From: Gloeomargarita lithophora Alchichica-D10
GTDB taxonomy: Bacteria; Cyanobacteriota; Cyanobacteriia; Gloeomargaritales; Gloeomargaritaceae
Length of the DNA: 64,000 nucleotides
NCBI RefSeq assembly: GCF_001870225.1
Contig: NZ_CP017675.1
Coordinates: forward strand, 1,333,531 to 1,397,530
Reading direction: 5' to 3'
Of this stretch, positions 37,776 to 46,437 are shown piece after piece; within the stretch, counting starts at the first letter, position 1; each line of letters begins with the position of its first letter. Made by a program: the position numbers and the translations under genes. The notes under the pieces are model-generated. The model was not told the DNA's origin, made no database searches, and saw only the letters and a list, made by a program, of their open reading frames with translations.

Positions 37776-37997
37776 GGGGGCATCCGGTGACGGTCATGCT
37801 CTATTGTGCCATTTCCACCCCAGGGGCGGTGGTTTCGGAATCATTCAATCGCCTCAACAGGGGATATGGACTGTGTGCTTTAGTGCTTAATTGCTCATTT
37901 TCGCAGGTCAACAGAACTTTGCCAGGCCAGCGATGGGGTATGGAATACGCTGAGATACTAATTTTTGGTTTGGTGCAGAATTACATTACCCTTTATC

Positions 37998-38106
37998 CTA
38001 GGGAATAATTACATCCTGAAGCATGGGAAAATGTTTTCGGTTGAGCGTCACCAGCGGGACATTTCCAATCACCCGCCGCCAGTAATCTTTCAACGATGGG
38101 GTACAT
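37998..38106 (-). pseudogene. VapC-type PIN-domain remnant (C-terminus)
   Basis: The minus-strand frame reads DYWRRVIGNVPLVTLNRKHF followed by PMLQDVIIP and stop. LVTLNRKHF is the typical C-terminal strand of PIN toxins. No start or catalytic N-terminus is left. The rest of 37776-38154 holds nothing I can identify. Confidence 0.55.
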
Positions 38107-38154
38107 TGGGGGGTGTTGGGATGCTACAAGCATTATTGTCTTTTAACACCCGAT

Positions 38155-38578
38155 CTACAGATATTCCTGCGTAAGAATTAATCTGATTTCGGCATCTAGT
38201 GTAGGGATTTTGTTGACTATAGCTAAGTAGAGTAAGGTTGTCGTCTCAAGATTTCGGAAAACCAATGCGGGGCGGTGCCCTGCGACCCATGTTATTATGT
38301 CAACCTTTACGTGTTTAGCTATAGTTGTGAATTAATCGATCACGCATCCCAGCCATCGCCCGCCACTCGATAGCATCATATTTTTGACACAACCCATCGG
38401 GTAACTGTTTGACAGCTTCGCCGATGACTTCGATACTACGAACATAAGCACGCTTCAGCGTTTCATCTTGCACAAATTTCGCTTTGTCTAAACTCGTAGA
38501 ACTCGTCATCATGTAGGTCGTTTCATCAAGAATGTGCTGTAAGTATTCACGAGCCGACCGAGACATACTCGACCTCAT
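38155..38578 (-). pseudogene. HepT (HEPN) toxin, truncated by a B-type element
   Basis: The 5' part (38326-38578) encodes a DUF86/HepT protein up to the RNase motif RDRLIHNY (RxxxxH pattern). A 102-bp element then brings a stop. Beyond it, the minus strand continues with VNKIPTLDAEIRLILTQEYL and a stop at 38155-38157, a credible HepT C-terminus in another phase. About ten residues that normally join the two parts are missing, so element insertion went with a small deletion, or deletion followed. Overlaps the antitoxin gene by 32 bases. Confidence 0.78.
38220..38321. mobile_element. B-type miniature element (102 bp) in hepT
   Basis: Identical to 33640-33741. TA flanks at 38218-38219 and 38322-38323. 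Confidence 0.88.
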
Positions 38579-38861
38579 CTAAAATATGTGGGCCAATATA
38601 AGGACTTAATGACTCTGCTGTGATGAGGTCAACTGCTCTGCCAAAAATATCTTCTAGAAAAAATGATAGATGTATAAAGTTATCAAACGTTTTTTGATCT
38701 GGCTCAAAAGCAACCAAAATATCAACATCACTTTCAGGGTGAATTGCAGTGTCACGGGCAAAGGAGCCGAACACGCCGCAACGTTTCACTCCAAAGCGTT
38801 GTAACTCCTGGTAGTACTCATGGAGCAGAGCTATCACTTGGGCTTTCGTTTGTACTGGCAT
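38547..38861 (-). CDS. MntA-type nucleotidyltransferase antitoxin
   Basis: 104 residues. The minimal nucleotidyltransferase motif is intact: GVFGSFARDTAIHPESDVDI followed by LVAF, giving GSF and DxD. MntA partners AMPylate or otherwise block HEPN toxins such as HepT. The toxin downstream is broken, so this antitoxin now has no working partner in cis. No frameshift in the gene itself. Confidence 0.88.
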   Translation of the reverse strand: MPVQTKAQVIALLHEYYQELQRFGVKRCGVFGSFARDTAIHPESDVDILVAFEPDQKTFDNFIHLSFFLEDIFGRAVDLITAESLSPYIGPHILDEVEYVSVGS

Positions 38862-38979
38862 CGCTTGTATAGACTATTTATCTGATGCTGAGTCTATCAC
38901 AGACCGAGAGGCTCACAAATGGCACTCAAACACTGTCCCAAACAGGATATAAAGTAGCCCAGTTTAACGAACGTGTATT

Positions 38980-39050
38980 TTGCAGAACCATACACCGCAG
39001 GTGTTTCTGGTACGGGGGCGGTGCCCCTGCGACCTATTTTTAGAGGTGTT
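38980..39050. repeat. C-type element right half
   Basis: CATACACCGCAGGTGTTTCT, core ACGGGGGCGGTGCCCCTGCG and end TAGAGGTGTTCTT match the right side of C-type elements. Its end meets the stop codon of the FHA-ABC gene. Confidence 0.6.
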
Positions 39051-39051
39051 C

Positions 39052-41472
39052 TTAATAAATATCCTTACGTTTTTGCACCCCCAGGGTAATGCCTAAATAA
39101 ATCAGCGTATGTAATAGCAAAATCGCCCAATTCAAACCCAAATTCGGCAGGGTAGCCGTGAACATCGCCATTTCTTTAATTGGAATGGTATCCGGGTCAG
39201 TGCCAGCGGGGATTCCCGGCACTAGAGAATTGACATCCGCCAATGCCCCCAACGCCCCCACCGCCCAGCGACTCAGCATCAACCAGGAAATAAACCGGCC
39301 TTGATTGCCCAAATCAAATAAAATTCCTGCAAAAATAATTTGGGGTAATAATAACAGGGGCAAAGCACTATTTGCTTGCGCTGAATTGCGTACCATTGCT
39401 GATACCATCAACCCCAAGGAAACCGAAGTTAAAATAGTTAGAAATATAGTAATAAATACCCCCAAAAACCAAGGAAAATAGTTGGGCAAACATAACGCAT
39501 CCGCACCGCACAATCCCGGCGGCCAACTAAAGCCAATCAGGATCACTGCTGTAATGAGTAAACTCTGCACTATTGCTAACCCCCCCAACGTTACCAACTT
39601 AGAACCCAAGTAGGCAAACAATCCCAAATTCACCAAACGCTCTCGGAGATAGATGGCCGATTCCTTGACAACTTCCTGCAAAGAACTGGCAAAACCCGCC
39701 CACAAAGCGGCACAAACAATCACAAAAATCACCCGGCGTGCCAAGGAAGCCAAGACATAATCCGGTGCCCCCACAAAAGGATTTTGGGTTTGTATCGCCA
39801 AGCGGATCAAAATAATACCCAACGGTGCCGTAGCTAGGGATAAAAATAAATAAACCGGGTCACGTTTCAACAGTTGCCCATACCGCCCCACCAACACCCA
39901 CAACTGCCGCCAAAACGAAGCCTTAACTTTTTCTGGTCGAAACGGTTGTTCATTCACCTGTCCAATCAAGCGTTCTTGAATGAATTTTTGGTACGGTTCC
40001 GACTGGTGAAATCGCTCTGCTTCTTGCACTACAGCATCACGGGTTTCTAGCTTGATATAAATATCAGCAAAATCCTGGTTCTCCATATCAAAAAACTGTC
40101 CAGCTTCACTGGGAGGCCCGAAATAACATAGATTTCCCCCCAAACCCATAAATACCAAGCGGTCGCATAGGGTTACATTCGTAGTGGCATGGGTGACGAG
40201 GATAATTGTGCGCCCCTGATCCGCCAATTTACGTAACAATTGCATGATTTTTTTATCCAAACCGGGGTCGAGTCCCGATGTAGGTTCATCTAGGAAAAAT
40301 AATTTCGGGTCAGATAACAATTCCACTCCAATACTCACCCGTTTCAACTGCCCCCCACTCAAACTCCGCACCAACGTATCCTGTCGCTCCGTTAATTCAA
40401 CCTGGCTCATCACCTGTTGGATAATTTCTTCACTGTTTACATCCCTCGGCAAGCGTAATTTTGCCGCATAATTTAATACCTCTTTTACCGTTAAATTGGT
40501 GTGAATAATATCGCTTTGGGGCACATAACCAATAATGCTCCGGTACATATTAAAATAATTGCGTAAATCATCCCCATTCAAATAAACGGAACCTTGGCTG
40601 ACGGCTTCAATTCCCAACAAACTTTTCATCAAGGTAGATTTTCCCGCCCCGCTTCCCCCGACTAATGCGACAAATTGCCCTGGCTCAATTACCAGAGAAA
40701 TATCATTCAAAATCCGAATTTTCTGGCCTTTTTTACCCGTTACCACTCTGGCTAAATCCTTGGCATCCAAACGAATCCGATCCCCCTGGTCGGACAGCAC
40801 CAAGATGTCTCCTTGCAATACCAAGCGATAGGGTCCTAAAGTGATTACATCCCCATGATTTAAGGGAGCAGTTGTCACTACCTTTTTACCGTTGATAAAC
40901 ACCCCATTCACACTACAATCCCGGATGGTATAACGCCCTTGATGGTCTGGAAAAATCACCGCATGGGAGCGGGAAATCGTTGGGGCATCCAATTGTAAAT
41001 CCGCCTCCTGTCCCCGTCCTAAAATCACCGATGAACGTCCTTTCAAAGATAGGGAACGCTTTTTTGGCGTGATAGATTTAATCTGCTGAGAAGGGTCATG
41101 ATAGGTAATACTAATGGCCGTTTTCGGGTCAGTGCCAACGGTGATTTCATCCCCCGGATGCAACATATATCCCTGCACCGGCGTGATAATCGCATGGTTA
41201 ATAAATAAGCGATTCATACTGGAAGTTTGCCCATCCCCATCATGGATGGCATACTGTTCTCCGACCCGCCGAAACGTGGCCTGTACCCGGCTGATATGCA
41301 CCCATTGGTCAGGAATCACCAAACCTTCTGGGGGGGATTTTCGGGGTGCTCGCCCCAAAATGTGATGGGTTTCCGTAAGCTGAAAACGGAGTATTTCCCC
41401 GTGATTATTCACTTCAATTTCCGGCCCTAGATTCACAATCGTATCGGATACCACAATCGTTCTATTCGACAT
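39052..41472 (-). CDS. FHA-domain ABC transporter (ABCG-like half transporter)
   Basis: 806 residues from ATG 41472. Two FHA domains come first (~30-125 and ~140-220; HHILGRAPRKSPPEG, SVILGRGQEADLQLDAPTIS then RSHAVI), binding phospho-threonine. The ATPase (~245-460) has Walker A LVGGSGAGKSTLMKSLLGIE, signature RSLSGGQLKRVSIG, Walker B LFFLDEPTSGLD. About six membrane segments follow (~540-800). This is an exporter-type half transporter gated by phosphorylation, so a Ser/Thr kinase should be upstream in signalling. Its start overlaps the radical SAM gene's end by 11 bases, a strong sign of shared function. Confidence 0.92.
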   Translation of the reverse strand: MSNRTIVVSDTIVNLGPEIEVNNHGEILRFQLTETHHILGRAPRKSPPEGLVIPDQWVHISRVQATFRRVGEQYAIHDGDGQTSSMNRLFINHAIITPVQGYMLHPGDEITVGTDPKTAISITYHDPSQQIKSITPKKRSLSLKGRSSVILGRGQEADLQLDAPTISRSHAVIFPDHQGRYTIRDCSVNGVFINGKKVVTTAPLNHGDVITLGPYRLVLQGDILVLSDQGDRIRLDAKDLARVVTGKKGQKIRILNDISLVIEPGQFVALVGGSGAGKSTLMKSLLGIEAVSQGSVYLNGDDLRNYFNMYRSIIGYVPQSDIIHTNLTVKEVLNYAAKLRLPRDVNSEEIIQQVMSQVELTERQDTLVRSLSGGQLKRVSIGVELLSDPKLFFLDEPTSGLDPGLDKKIMQLLRKLADQGRTIILVTHATTNVTLCDRLVFMGLGGNLCYFGPPSEAGQFFDMENQDFADIYIKLETRDAVVQEAERFHQSEPYQKFIQERLIGQVNEQPFRPEKVKASFWRQLWVLVGRYGQLLKRDPVYLFLSLATAPLGIILIRLAIQTQNPFVGAPDYVLASLARRVIFVIVCAALWAGFASSLQEVVKESAIYLRERLVNLGLFAYLGSKLVTLGGLAIVQSLLITAVILIGFSWPPGLCGADALCLPNYFPWFLGVFITIFLTILTSVSLGLMVSAMVRNSAQANSALPLLLLPQIIFAGILFDLGNQGRFISWLMLSRWAVGALGALADVNSLVPGIPAGTDPDTIPIKEMAMFTATLPNLGLNWAILLLHTLIYLGITLGVQKRKDIY

Positions 41473-42913
41473 GGCTGCCCCCAAAAACTTCTGAGTGATG
41501 ATAGGGATTCAAAGCACCATCGGCATAGTCTAAAGTTGGGAAGGGAATATGATCCGGATGGTGAAATTGTTGGGCGACTTCATCGGCAAAAAATGCCCCC
41601 AGGGGAGTTAATTCGATTTTATCCGCATCTTCGGTGAGTAAACCGTGGGTTTTTAGGGCATTAATTTTGGGTTGAAATATGTCGTTTAACGAGTAACCAG
41701 TTACTTGCTGGAAATAACTTTTCCACACCCTTCGGTTCTTCAAGGGTAGGATAATTGCCCAGCGAATTTGCTCATCCAAACTGCGAACAAGACCCCGATT
41801 CAAAGGCAATTGACGGTTGGCAATGAGTTGGTAATACTCATCAAAATTTTGTGTGTTTAAGCCAAATCGGTCTCGCAAACTGCTAAACGCCGTCAAACCA
41901 AACCCCAATTGATCCAACAAACCACAGCATTGATTGTCCGCGTAGTGGGAATAATGTTCCGATTTTTTAGAAAATACCCGCCGGAGGTTTTCCGTATATC
42001 CATGAGCATTCAGGATATTAATAGCCGCCTGCTTCATTGCCAGGGTTTCTGTCACCGTTGGCACCACTTCGGGATGACGTTCTCGCTGGTGTTTAATTGG
42101 CCCTTGAAAATCCCCATAGGCTTCAAATTTCAAGCGGTATAATTGAATTTCCTCCACCCCCAAACCCACCGCCTGTTCAATAACTTGAATCCAATCTTCT
42201 AGGGTTTGTCCCAGATAGCCAAAAATAAATTCGATATTCACCTGAAATCCAAATTTTAGAGCGTCTGCAATTGCCTCTAATGCCTGCTCTGGCCCATGAT
42301 GGCGGTTCATCAATTTTAGCGTAGATGGGTTCAAGGACTGTACCCCAATGGTGAGGCGATCTACCCCATAATCCCGCATGATTTTTAAGCGTTCATTCCC
42401 CTCTTTGCCAATTAATGTCACCGGGTCAACATCGTAGTTATATTGGGTACATTCACTGCGGTCAATCCGGGTATCTAAAATTTGTAAAAACCGCTCCAAT
42501 TGGTCTAAGGCCAGATAGGTAGGTGTGCCACCCCCCACTAAAATTGAACGGGCTTTTAAGTGCGTATATCCCAGCAATTCCATGTAAATATCCATCTCCT
42601 GCTCATAGGCAGAAAGATATTGGTCTTTTTCGGTGCTGCGCTCGCCCAGTTGCACGGGGTAATGGCAAAATAAACACCGTTGCCGACAGAATGGCACATG
42701 GGCATAAATGTCAAATTTATTGTCCGCCGGGGGGGTATAGGTCGCCAGTAATTCCCCTGGGGTCAGGGTAGGATACATGGTAATCGGCGGGTAATGCACG
42801 GAAGGGAAAAAATCCCCCGACCGCATGATAAACCCCAGGGATTGTAAGTGTTCATATTGAGCCAGTCGTTCGGAGATATATTCCATATACCGGGATGTCT
42901 TGAAGACCAACAT
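41462..42913 (-). CDS. HemN/HemW-like radical SAM protein
   Basis: 483 residues. The Fe4S4 motif is HVPFCRQRCLFCHYPV (CxxxCxxC, ~residue 75), followed by ILVGGGTPTYLALDQLERFL and GVDRLTIGVQSLNPSTLKLM as in the coproporphyrinogen oxidase/HemW family. The C-terminal winged-helix-like part is present. HemN is an oxidase, HemW a heme chaperone; the N-terminal ~60-residue extension and the pairing with an ABC exporter point to a specialised member. The start ATG 42913 is adopted; no other good start is near. Confidence 0.85.
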   Translation of the reverse strand: MLVFKTSRYMEYISERLAQYEHLQSLGFIMRSGDFFPSVHYPPITMYPTLTPGELLATYTPPADNKFDIYAHVPFCRQRCLFCHYPVQLGERSTEKDQYLSAYEQEMDIYMELLGYTHLKARSILVGGGTPTYLALDQLERFLQILDTRIDRSECTQYNYDVDPVTLIGKEGNERLKIMRDYGVDRLTIGVQSLNPSTLKLMNRHHGPEQALEAIADALKFGFQVNIEFIFGYLGQTLEDWIQVIEQAVGLGVEEIQLYRLKFEAYGDFQGPIKHQRERHPEVVPTVTETLAMKQAAINILNAHGYTENLRRVFSKKSEHYSHYADNQCCGLLDQLGFGLTAFSSLRDRFGLNTQNFDEYYQLIANRQLPLNRGLVRSLDEQIRWAIILPLKNRRVWKSYFQQVTGYSLNDIFQPKINALKTHGLLTEDADKIELTPLGAFFADEVAQQFHHPDHIPFPTLDYADGALNPYHHSEVFGGSHVE

Positions 42914-43014
42914 AGACCGCTCCCTTTATGTTTTCATAGGTGAAAAATGTTAAATTTACATATACCACGGGGGCTAATCTATTTGGTGATTTCCCAGAAA
43001 AATTTCAACTTTTC

Positions 43015-43066
43015 CTAAAAACATTTCTAAAAATAGATCACAGGGGCACCGCTTCCCCTTGACCAA
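43015..43066. repeat. C-type element fragment
   Basis: TTTCTAAAAATAGATCACAG and CAGGGGCACCGCTTCCCCTT resemble the left side of the C-type element at 17814. No right end. It touches the GT9 stop codon. Confidence 0.4.
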
Positions 43067-43067
43067 G

Positions 43068-43937
43068 TTATCCCAACGCCTGCACCACCTGCGCCGGGGT
43101 AATCTCGGCCAAAGTGGGGGCGCACAGGGGAATACACAGTTCTGAGGTCGGTAAAACCCGTTGGGGCGTGGCCGCCGATAACAAAGCCACCACCGGAGCC
43201 TGCACCGCTACCGCCAATTGCAAAAGTGTCGGTTGGGCTTCACTAACCACCACCAAAGTTGCCCCCGCCAAAAGTGCCGCCTGCTGCCCCTCATCCGCCG
43301 GGGTAAGCGTGGCAATTGCCGCCCTGTCCCCCAAGGCCACCAGGGGCAAATCCGGTTGTTGCTGTTGTAATTGCGCCACCACCTGCGCCCAGTGGGGATA
43401 CTGGTCATCCCATACCACCAGGGCATACCCGGATTGGAGTCCCAACTGCTGTTGCTGGGTTTCCGCCCAGGCCACCGCCGCCGCCGGGATTTGCACCGCC
43501 ATTGCCCCACAGGGCACCCGCAGACCCAACCCGGCCACCAAATCATGGTAAAACTCCGGCGGATATTGCTGGGGTTTTGGGGTCACCACCTGGGTCAACC
43601 ACCGCTGTCCCGCCCCGGCAAACCCCACCCGCTCCCGCACCCCGCTCAGCCATAACAAAAAACTCAAATTGCCACTCGGACGGGTCACCACCACCCCATC
43701 GTAATAGCCATCCCGCACCGCCCCCAACAAATTCACCCACTCCGTCAAACTATTGCGACTGTCATACTCGTAGCGCAGTACCCGCGTCACCCAAGGGCAC
43801 AGCTTGTAAAGCGACATCACCGCCGGTGCCACCACCACATCCACCTGCGCCGGGACTTGGCTCAAACTGTATAGGGTAGGAAACAGCCACAACTGCTCCC
43901 CACTCGTACCCGGCGACAACACCAGAAATCGCAACAT
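43068..43937 (-). CDS. Glycosyltransferase family 9 (heptosyltransferase-like)
   Basis: 289 residues, shorter than most members (~340). MLRFLVLSPGTSGEQLWLFP opens the first Rossmann domain with the GxxGD-like acceptor loop altered to GTSGEQ. DGVVVTRPSGNLSFLLWLSG and RERVGFAGAGQRWLTQVV match GT9. The donor-domain motif is weak, with a very Gln/Ala-rich middle (ETQQQQLGLQSGYALVVWDD). It probably adds a sugar to a cell-surface glycan; sugar unknown. Confidence 0.72.
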   Translation of the reverse strand: MLRFLVLSPGTSGEQLWLFPTLYSLSQVPAQVDVVVAPAVMSLYKLCPWVTRVLRYEYDSRNSLTEWVNLLGAVRDGYYDGVVVTRPSGNLSFLLWLSGVRERVGFAGAGQRWLTQVVTPKPQQYPPEFYHDLVAGLGLRVPCGAMAVQIPAAAVAWAETQQQQLGLQSGYALVVWDDQYPHWAQVVAQLQQQQPDLPLVALGDRAAIATLTPADEGQQAALLAGATLVVVSEAQPTLLQLAVAVQAPVVALLSAATPQRVLPTSELCIPLCAPTLAEITPAQVVQALG

Positions 43938-43978
43938 GGTTCTCAGGCTCCGCAGACACCACTCCAGTTATACCCCGC

Positions 43979-44179
43979 CTACCGGGGCACCCGAAATAGG
44001 GTATCCAAATAAACCCTGGCCACCCGCCGGTCACTCTCCGCATTCTGGAGCAAAAACAACGACAACGCCGCACTGCACACCCGGTGCATATCCCAGTCCG
44101 GGTGGTTGGCCAAATACCCCTCCAAACTCTCGTGCAACTCCCCCGGAATCTCCGCCCGCACCAGCACCCGACTATTCAT
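43979..44179 (-). CDS. DUF2811-family small protein
   Basis: 66 residues. LVRAEIPGELHESLEGYLAN with HPDWDMHRVCSAALSLFLLQ and ARVYLDTLF matches DUF2811, a small family found in cyanobacteria, perhaps ribbon-helix-helix-like. It lies immediately left of the DnaA-box cluster and is transcribed away from it. Function unknown. Confidence 0.85.
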   Translation of the reverse strand: MNSRVLVRAEIPGELHESLEGYLANHPDWDMHRVCSAALSLFLLQNAESDRRVARVYLDTLFRVPR

Positions 44180-44364
44180 GCCCTTCGCCTCATAATGTTA
44201 CAAATCTTTTACAAAATCTCCCGCCCTCACTTGAAGCTATTTCAGCCGAAACCAAGGCGGGCTGTCAAATTCACCGGATTTATCCTTTTTGTAATAATTC
44301 TTTACACTCAACGCAGGCGGGGGCTTAACGGCGGATTTTTGTTACATTTTGTTACAGGGCAAAG

Positions 44365-44470
44365 TTATCCACAGCGGAGTCTGAAATGGGGATAATAACG
44401 CTGGAGCCTGTGGATAACTGGGGGCAACCTGTGGATAACTTGGGGATAACTGGGGATAACCTGGGGATAA
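44365..44470. other. DnaA-box cluster, candidate replication origin
   Basis: Within 106 bases there are six DnaA-type boxes. TTATCCACA at 44365-44373 is perfect. TGTGGATAA at 44409-44417 and 44430-44438 are perfect in reverse. TGGGGATAA at 44441, 44451 and 44462 each have one mismatch. The last four start 11, 10 and 11 bases apart, one helical turn. To the left, 44190-44360 is AT-rich with repeated TTGTTACA. Genes from 33.8 to 44.2 kb run leftward, and most genes to the right run rightward, as expected around an origin. dnaA itself is not in the window. The first codons of the next frame lie in the cluster. Confidence 0.7.
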
Positions 44471-45642
44471 CTGGGTCGGAATGTGACAAATTGTTACAAG
44501 TACCCCTGCGGCCTGGGACGGTGGCGGAATTGGGGGATACTCTGCGGCAGGGTGGGGGGCAGGCGGTGGGGTTGCAGGGGCAAAACAGCAAGGCTCACTG
44601 GGGAAATCCCAGGAATGGCGGTTTAACAATTATTAGTACAGCCGCATTAAATCGTATTTTAAGCTACGAGGTGGCGGATTTGGTGGTCACGGTGGAAGCC
44701 GGGGTGAAGTGGGTAGATTTACAGGGGATGTTGGCGGAGCGGGGGCAATTTTGGCCGGTGTATCCCCTTTATCCTGACCAGGCCACCATCGGGGGGATGA
44801 TTGCGACGGCGGACGGGGGAGCGTGGCGCCAGCGGTACGGCGGGGTGCGGGATGGGGTGTTGGGATTGCATTGGGTGCGCCCGGACGGTGCCGAGGCCAA
44901 GGCGGGGGGGCGGGTGGTGAAAAACGTGGCGGGTTACGACCTGATGAAGCTCTTGACCGGGGCTTGGGGCACCTTGGGCTGTATTACCCAGGCCACCTTG
45001 CGCTTGTATCCTTTGCCCCCGGTGACCCGCAGTTTTTTGGTGCAGGGGGCGGATTTGGCTGTTCTGCGCCAGGGGCTATTGGACTCGGCACTGCAACCCA
45101 CCGCCTGGGATGTGTTGTCAACGGCTTTGGTAGGCCAATTGGGCTATCCGGCGCGGGTAAGTTTGTGGTTAGAATTGCGGGGGACTGGGGTGACGGTGGC
45201 GGAACAGGTGGAGCGGTTGGCAGTGCTATGCCCAGGGGTCACGATTAAGGAAATTGCCCCGGAGACGATCGATCAATTAACCAAAATCCTTAGCCTACCG
45301 GGGACGCAACCCCAGGTTTTGTTAAAAATAGGCGTACTGCCCGCCCGCACCGTCGCATTGGCAGAGTATCTCCAGCAGATTGTTCCCCAGGCGTGGGTGC
45401 AACTGCACAGCGGGGTGGGGTTGGGGCGATGTGTGCTGGCTGCGGTGCCCGCCAATTTCCCAGAATTAGTGACTCAAATCCGGGAATTTGTCCAGCCCCA
45501 GGGGTTTGTGAGTGTGGTAGCCGGCCCGAATATCCCTGACCGCTGGGATGTGCGGGGCAATGGTTTATCCCTGATGCGCCGGGTCAAGGAGCAACTCGAC
45601 CCCCAACACCGGCTGAATCCAGGGCGTTGGTTGTGGGATTAG
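44386..45642 (+). CDS. FAD-binding oxidoreductase, GlcE-like
   Basis: Up to 418 residues. The FAD-binding (PCMH-type) part is clear: GLQGQNSKAHWG, LVVTVEAGVKWVDLQGMLAE, FWPVYPLYPDQATIGGMIAT and GGRVVKNVAGYDLMKLLTGA. The C-terminus ends HRLNPGRWLWD, as in glycolate oxidase subunit GlcE. It probably acts with GlcD/GlcF-like partners on glycolate or lactate; none adjoin. The annotated ATG (44386) would translate the DnaA boxes (EPVDNWGQPVDNLGITGDNL), so the true start is likely later, for example TTG 44491-44493 or nearby. Confidence 0.83.
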   Translation: MGIITLEPVDNWGQPVDNLGITGDNLGITGSECDKLLQVPLRPGTVAELGDTLRQGGGQAVGLQGQNSKAHWGNPRNGGLTIISTAALNRILSYEVADLVVTVEAGVKWVDLQGMLAERGQFWPVYPLYPDQATIGGMIATADGGAWRQRYGGVRDGVLGLHWVRPDGAEAKAGGRVVKNVAGYDLMKLLTGAWGTLGCITQATLRLYPLPPVTRSFLVQGADLAVLRQGLLDSALQPTAWDVLSTALVGQLGYPARVSLWLELRGTGVTVAEQVERLAVLCPGVTIKEIAPETIDQLTKILSLPGTQPQVLLKIGVLPARTVALAEYLQQIVPQAWVQLHSGVGLGRCVLAAVPANFPELVTQIREFVQPQGFVSVVAGPNIPDRWDVRGNGLSLMRRVKEQLDPQHRLNPGRWLWD

Positions 45643-46301
45643 GGGTTCCATACATCCCCCCCAAAACCGGCTGGGAAGTAGCTTTGCAGATAACTTAAAG
45701 CCAACCGTTTGGTTTCTTTGACTAATTGTTGCCGAAATGCGGGTTTTTGACCGAGGGAGAGCCACAGTAACGTCCCGATGGCTTTCACTAACACAAAGGC
45801 CATGACTTGATCATTGGCTGGCTCTAAGTTGGCAGACCATCGGGCTAAAGCCTGGGATAAATCCCGAATTAACTTGGCATCGGTTGCCTCATCAATGGCT
45901 TCCAATTCACGGATAGTTCCCTGCACCTCCATAAAAATGGCATAGTAGCTGGGGTTCTCGGAAAAAAAGCGGTCGGTGGTGTCAATCAACTGCTCCACAT
46001 AATCCGCTAGGGAAGTTGGGACTGGCTGTATCTCATGGATCGCCGTCAACTGTTGATGGAGCATTTCCCCGTAGCGTTCGGCTAAGGCTTGCAGAATCGC
46101 CGTCTTATCGGGGAAAAACTGGTAGAGCGACCCGATGGGGACTTGGGCTTGAGCGGCAATCCCATTGGTCGTCGTTGCGGCGTACCCCTGCTGAGCAAAC
46201 AATTCCTCCGCCACATCCAAAATCCGATTCACCCGCTCCTGACTGCGAGCTTGCCGGGGCTGGCGGCGCATTCCACTTGCGGTTGCGGGGCGATCAGCCA
46301 T
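45639..46301 (-). CDS. TetR-family transcriptional repressor
   Basis: 220 residues from ATG 46301 (MADRPATASGMRR). The N-terminal helix-turn-helix is RILDVAEELFAQQGYAATTT followed by NGIAAQAQVPIGSLYQFFPD (~25-70). The rest is the helical ligand domain. It is divergent from the Coq4-like gene, and three matching dyads lie in the 137-base gap, so it probably represses both itself and that cluster. The ligand is unknown. Its stop overlaps the glcE-like stop (TTAG at 45639-45642). An open frame continues 39 bases upstream but would include operator 1. Confidence 0.92.
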   Translation of the reverse strand: MADRPATASGMRRQPRQARSQERVNRILDVAEELFAQQGYAATTTNGIAAQAQVPIGSLYQFFPDKTAILQALAERYGEMLHQQLTAIHEIQPVPTSLADYVEQLIDTTDRFFSENPSYYAIFMEVQGTIRELEAIDEATDAKLIRDLSQALARWSANLEPANDQVMAFVLVKAIGTLLWLSLGQKPAFRQQLVKETKRLALSYLQSYFPAGFGGDVWNP

Positions 46302-46329
46302 TGGTGTTCTCCTGGGTTTTAACAAAAAA

Positions 46330-46403
46330 GTGAGCATCACTCATATATTCCTTGACAAAACATGAGAGTTACTCGTATTGTAATAAACATGAGGAAAACT
46401 CAT
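46330..46403. promoter_or_regulatory. Three TetR-type operator dyads
   Basis: GTGAG-N5-CTCAT at 46330-46344, ATGAG-N5-CTCGT at 46362-46376 and ATGAG-N5-CTCAT at 46389-46403. All have the same 15-base layout and arm sequence. They fill the gap between the divergent repressor and the Coq4-like gene. Confidence 0.75.
46352..46381 (+). promoter_or_regulatory. Sigma-70-like promoter of the Coq4-like cluster
   Basis: TTGACA at 46352-46357 and TATTGT at 46376-46381 are 18 bases apart. Operator 2 fills the spacer and operator 3 sits just past the -10, which would block polymerase binding. Confidence 0.6.
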
Positions 46404-46437
46404 ATTTACTTTAACCTGGGAAAGACCCAATAAAACC

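Noticed and set aside
44386-44480. N-terminal codons of the GlcE-like ORF encoding repeated VDN/GDN residues
   Set aside because: They are translations of the DnaA boxes, and the FAD-domain homology starts later, so I do not treat them as a real repeat domain.
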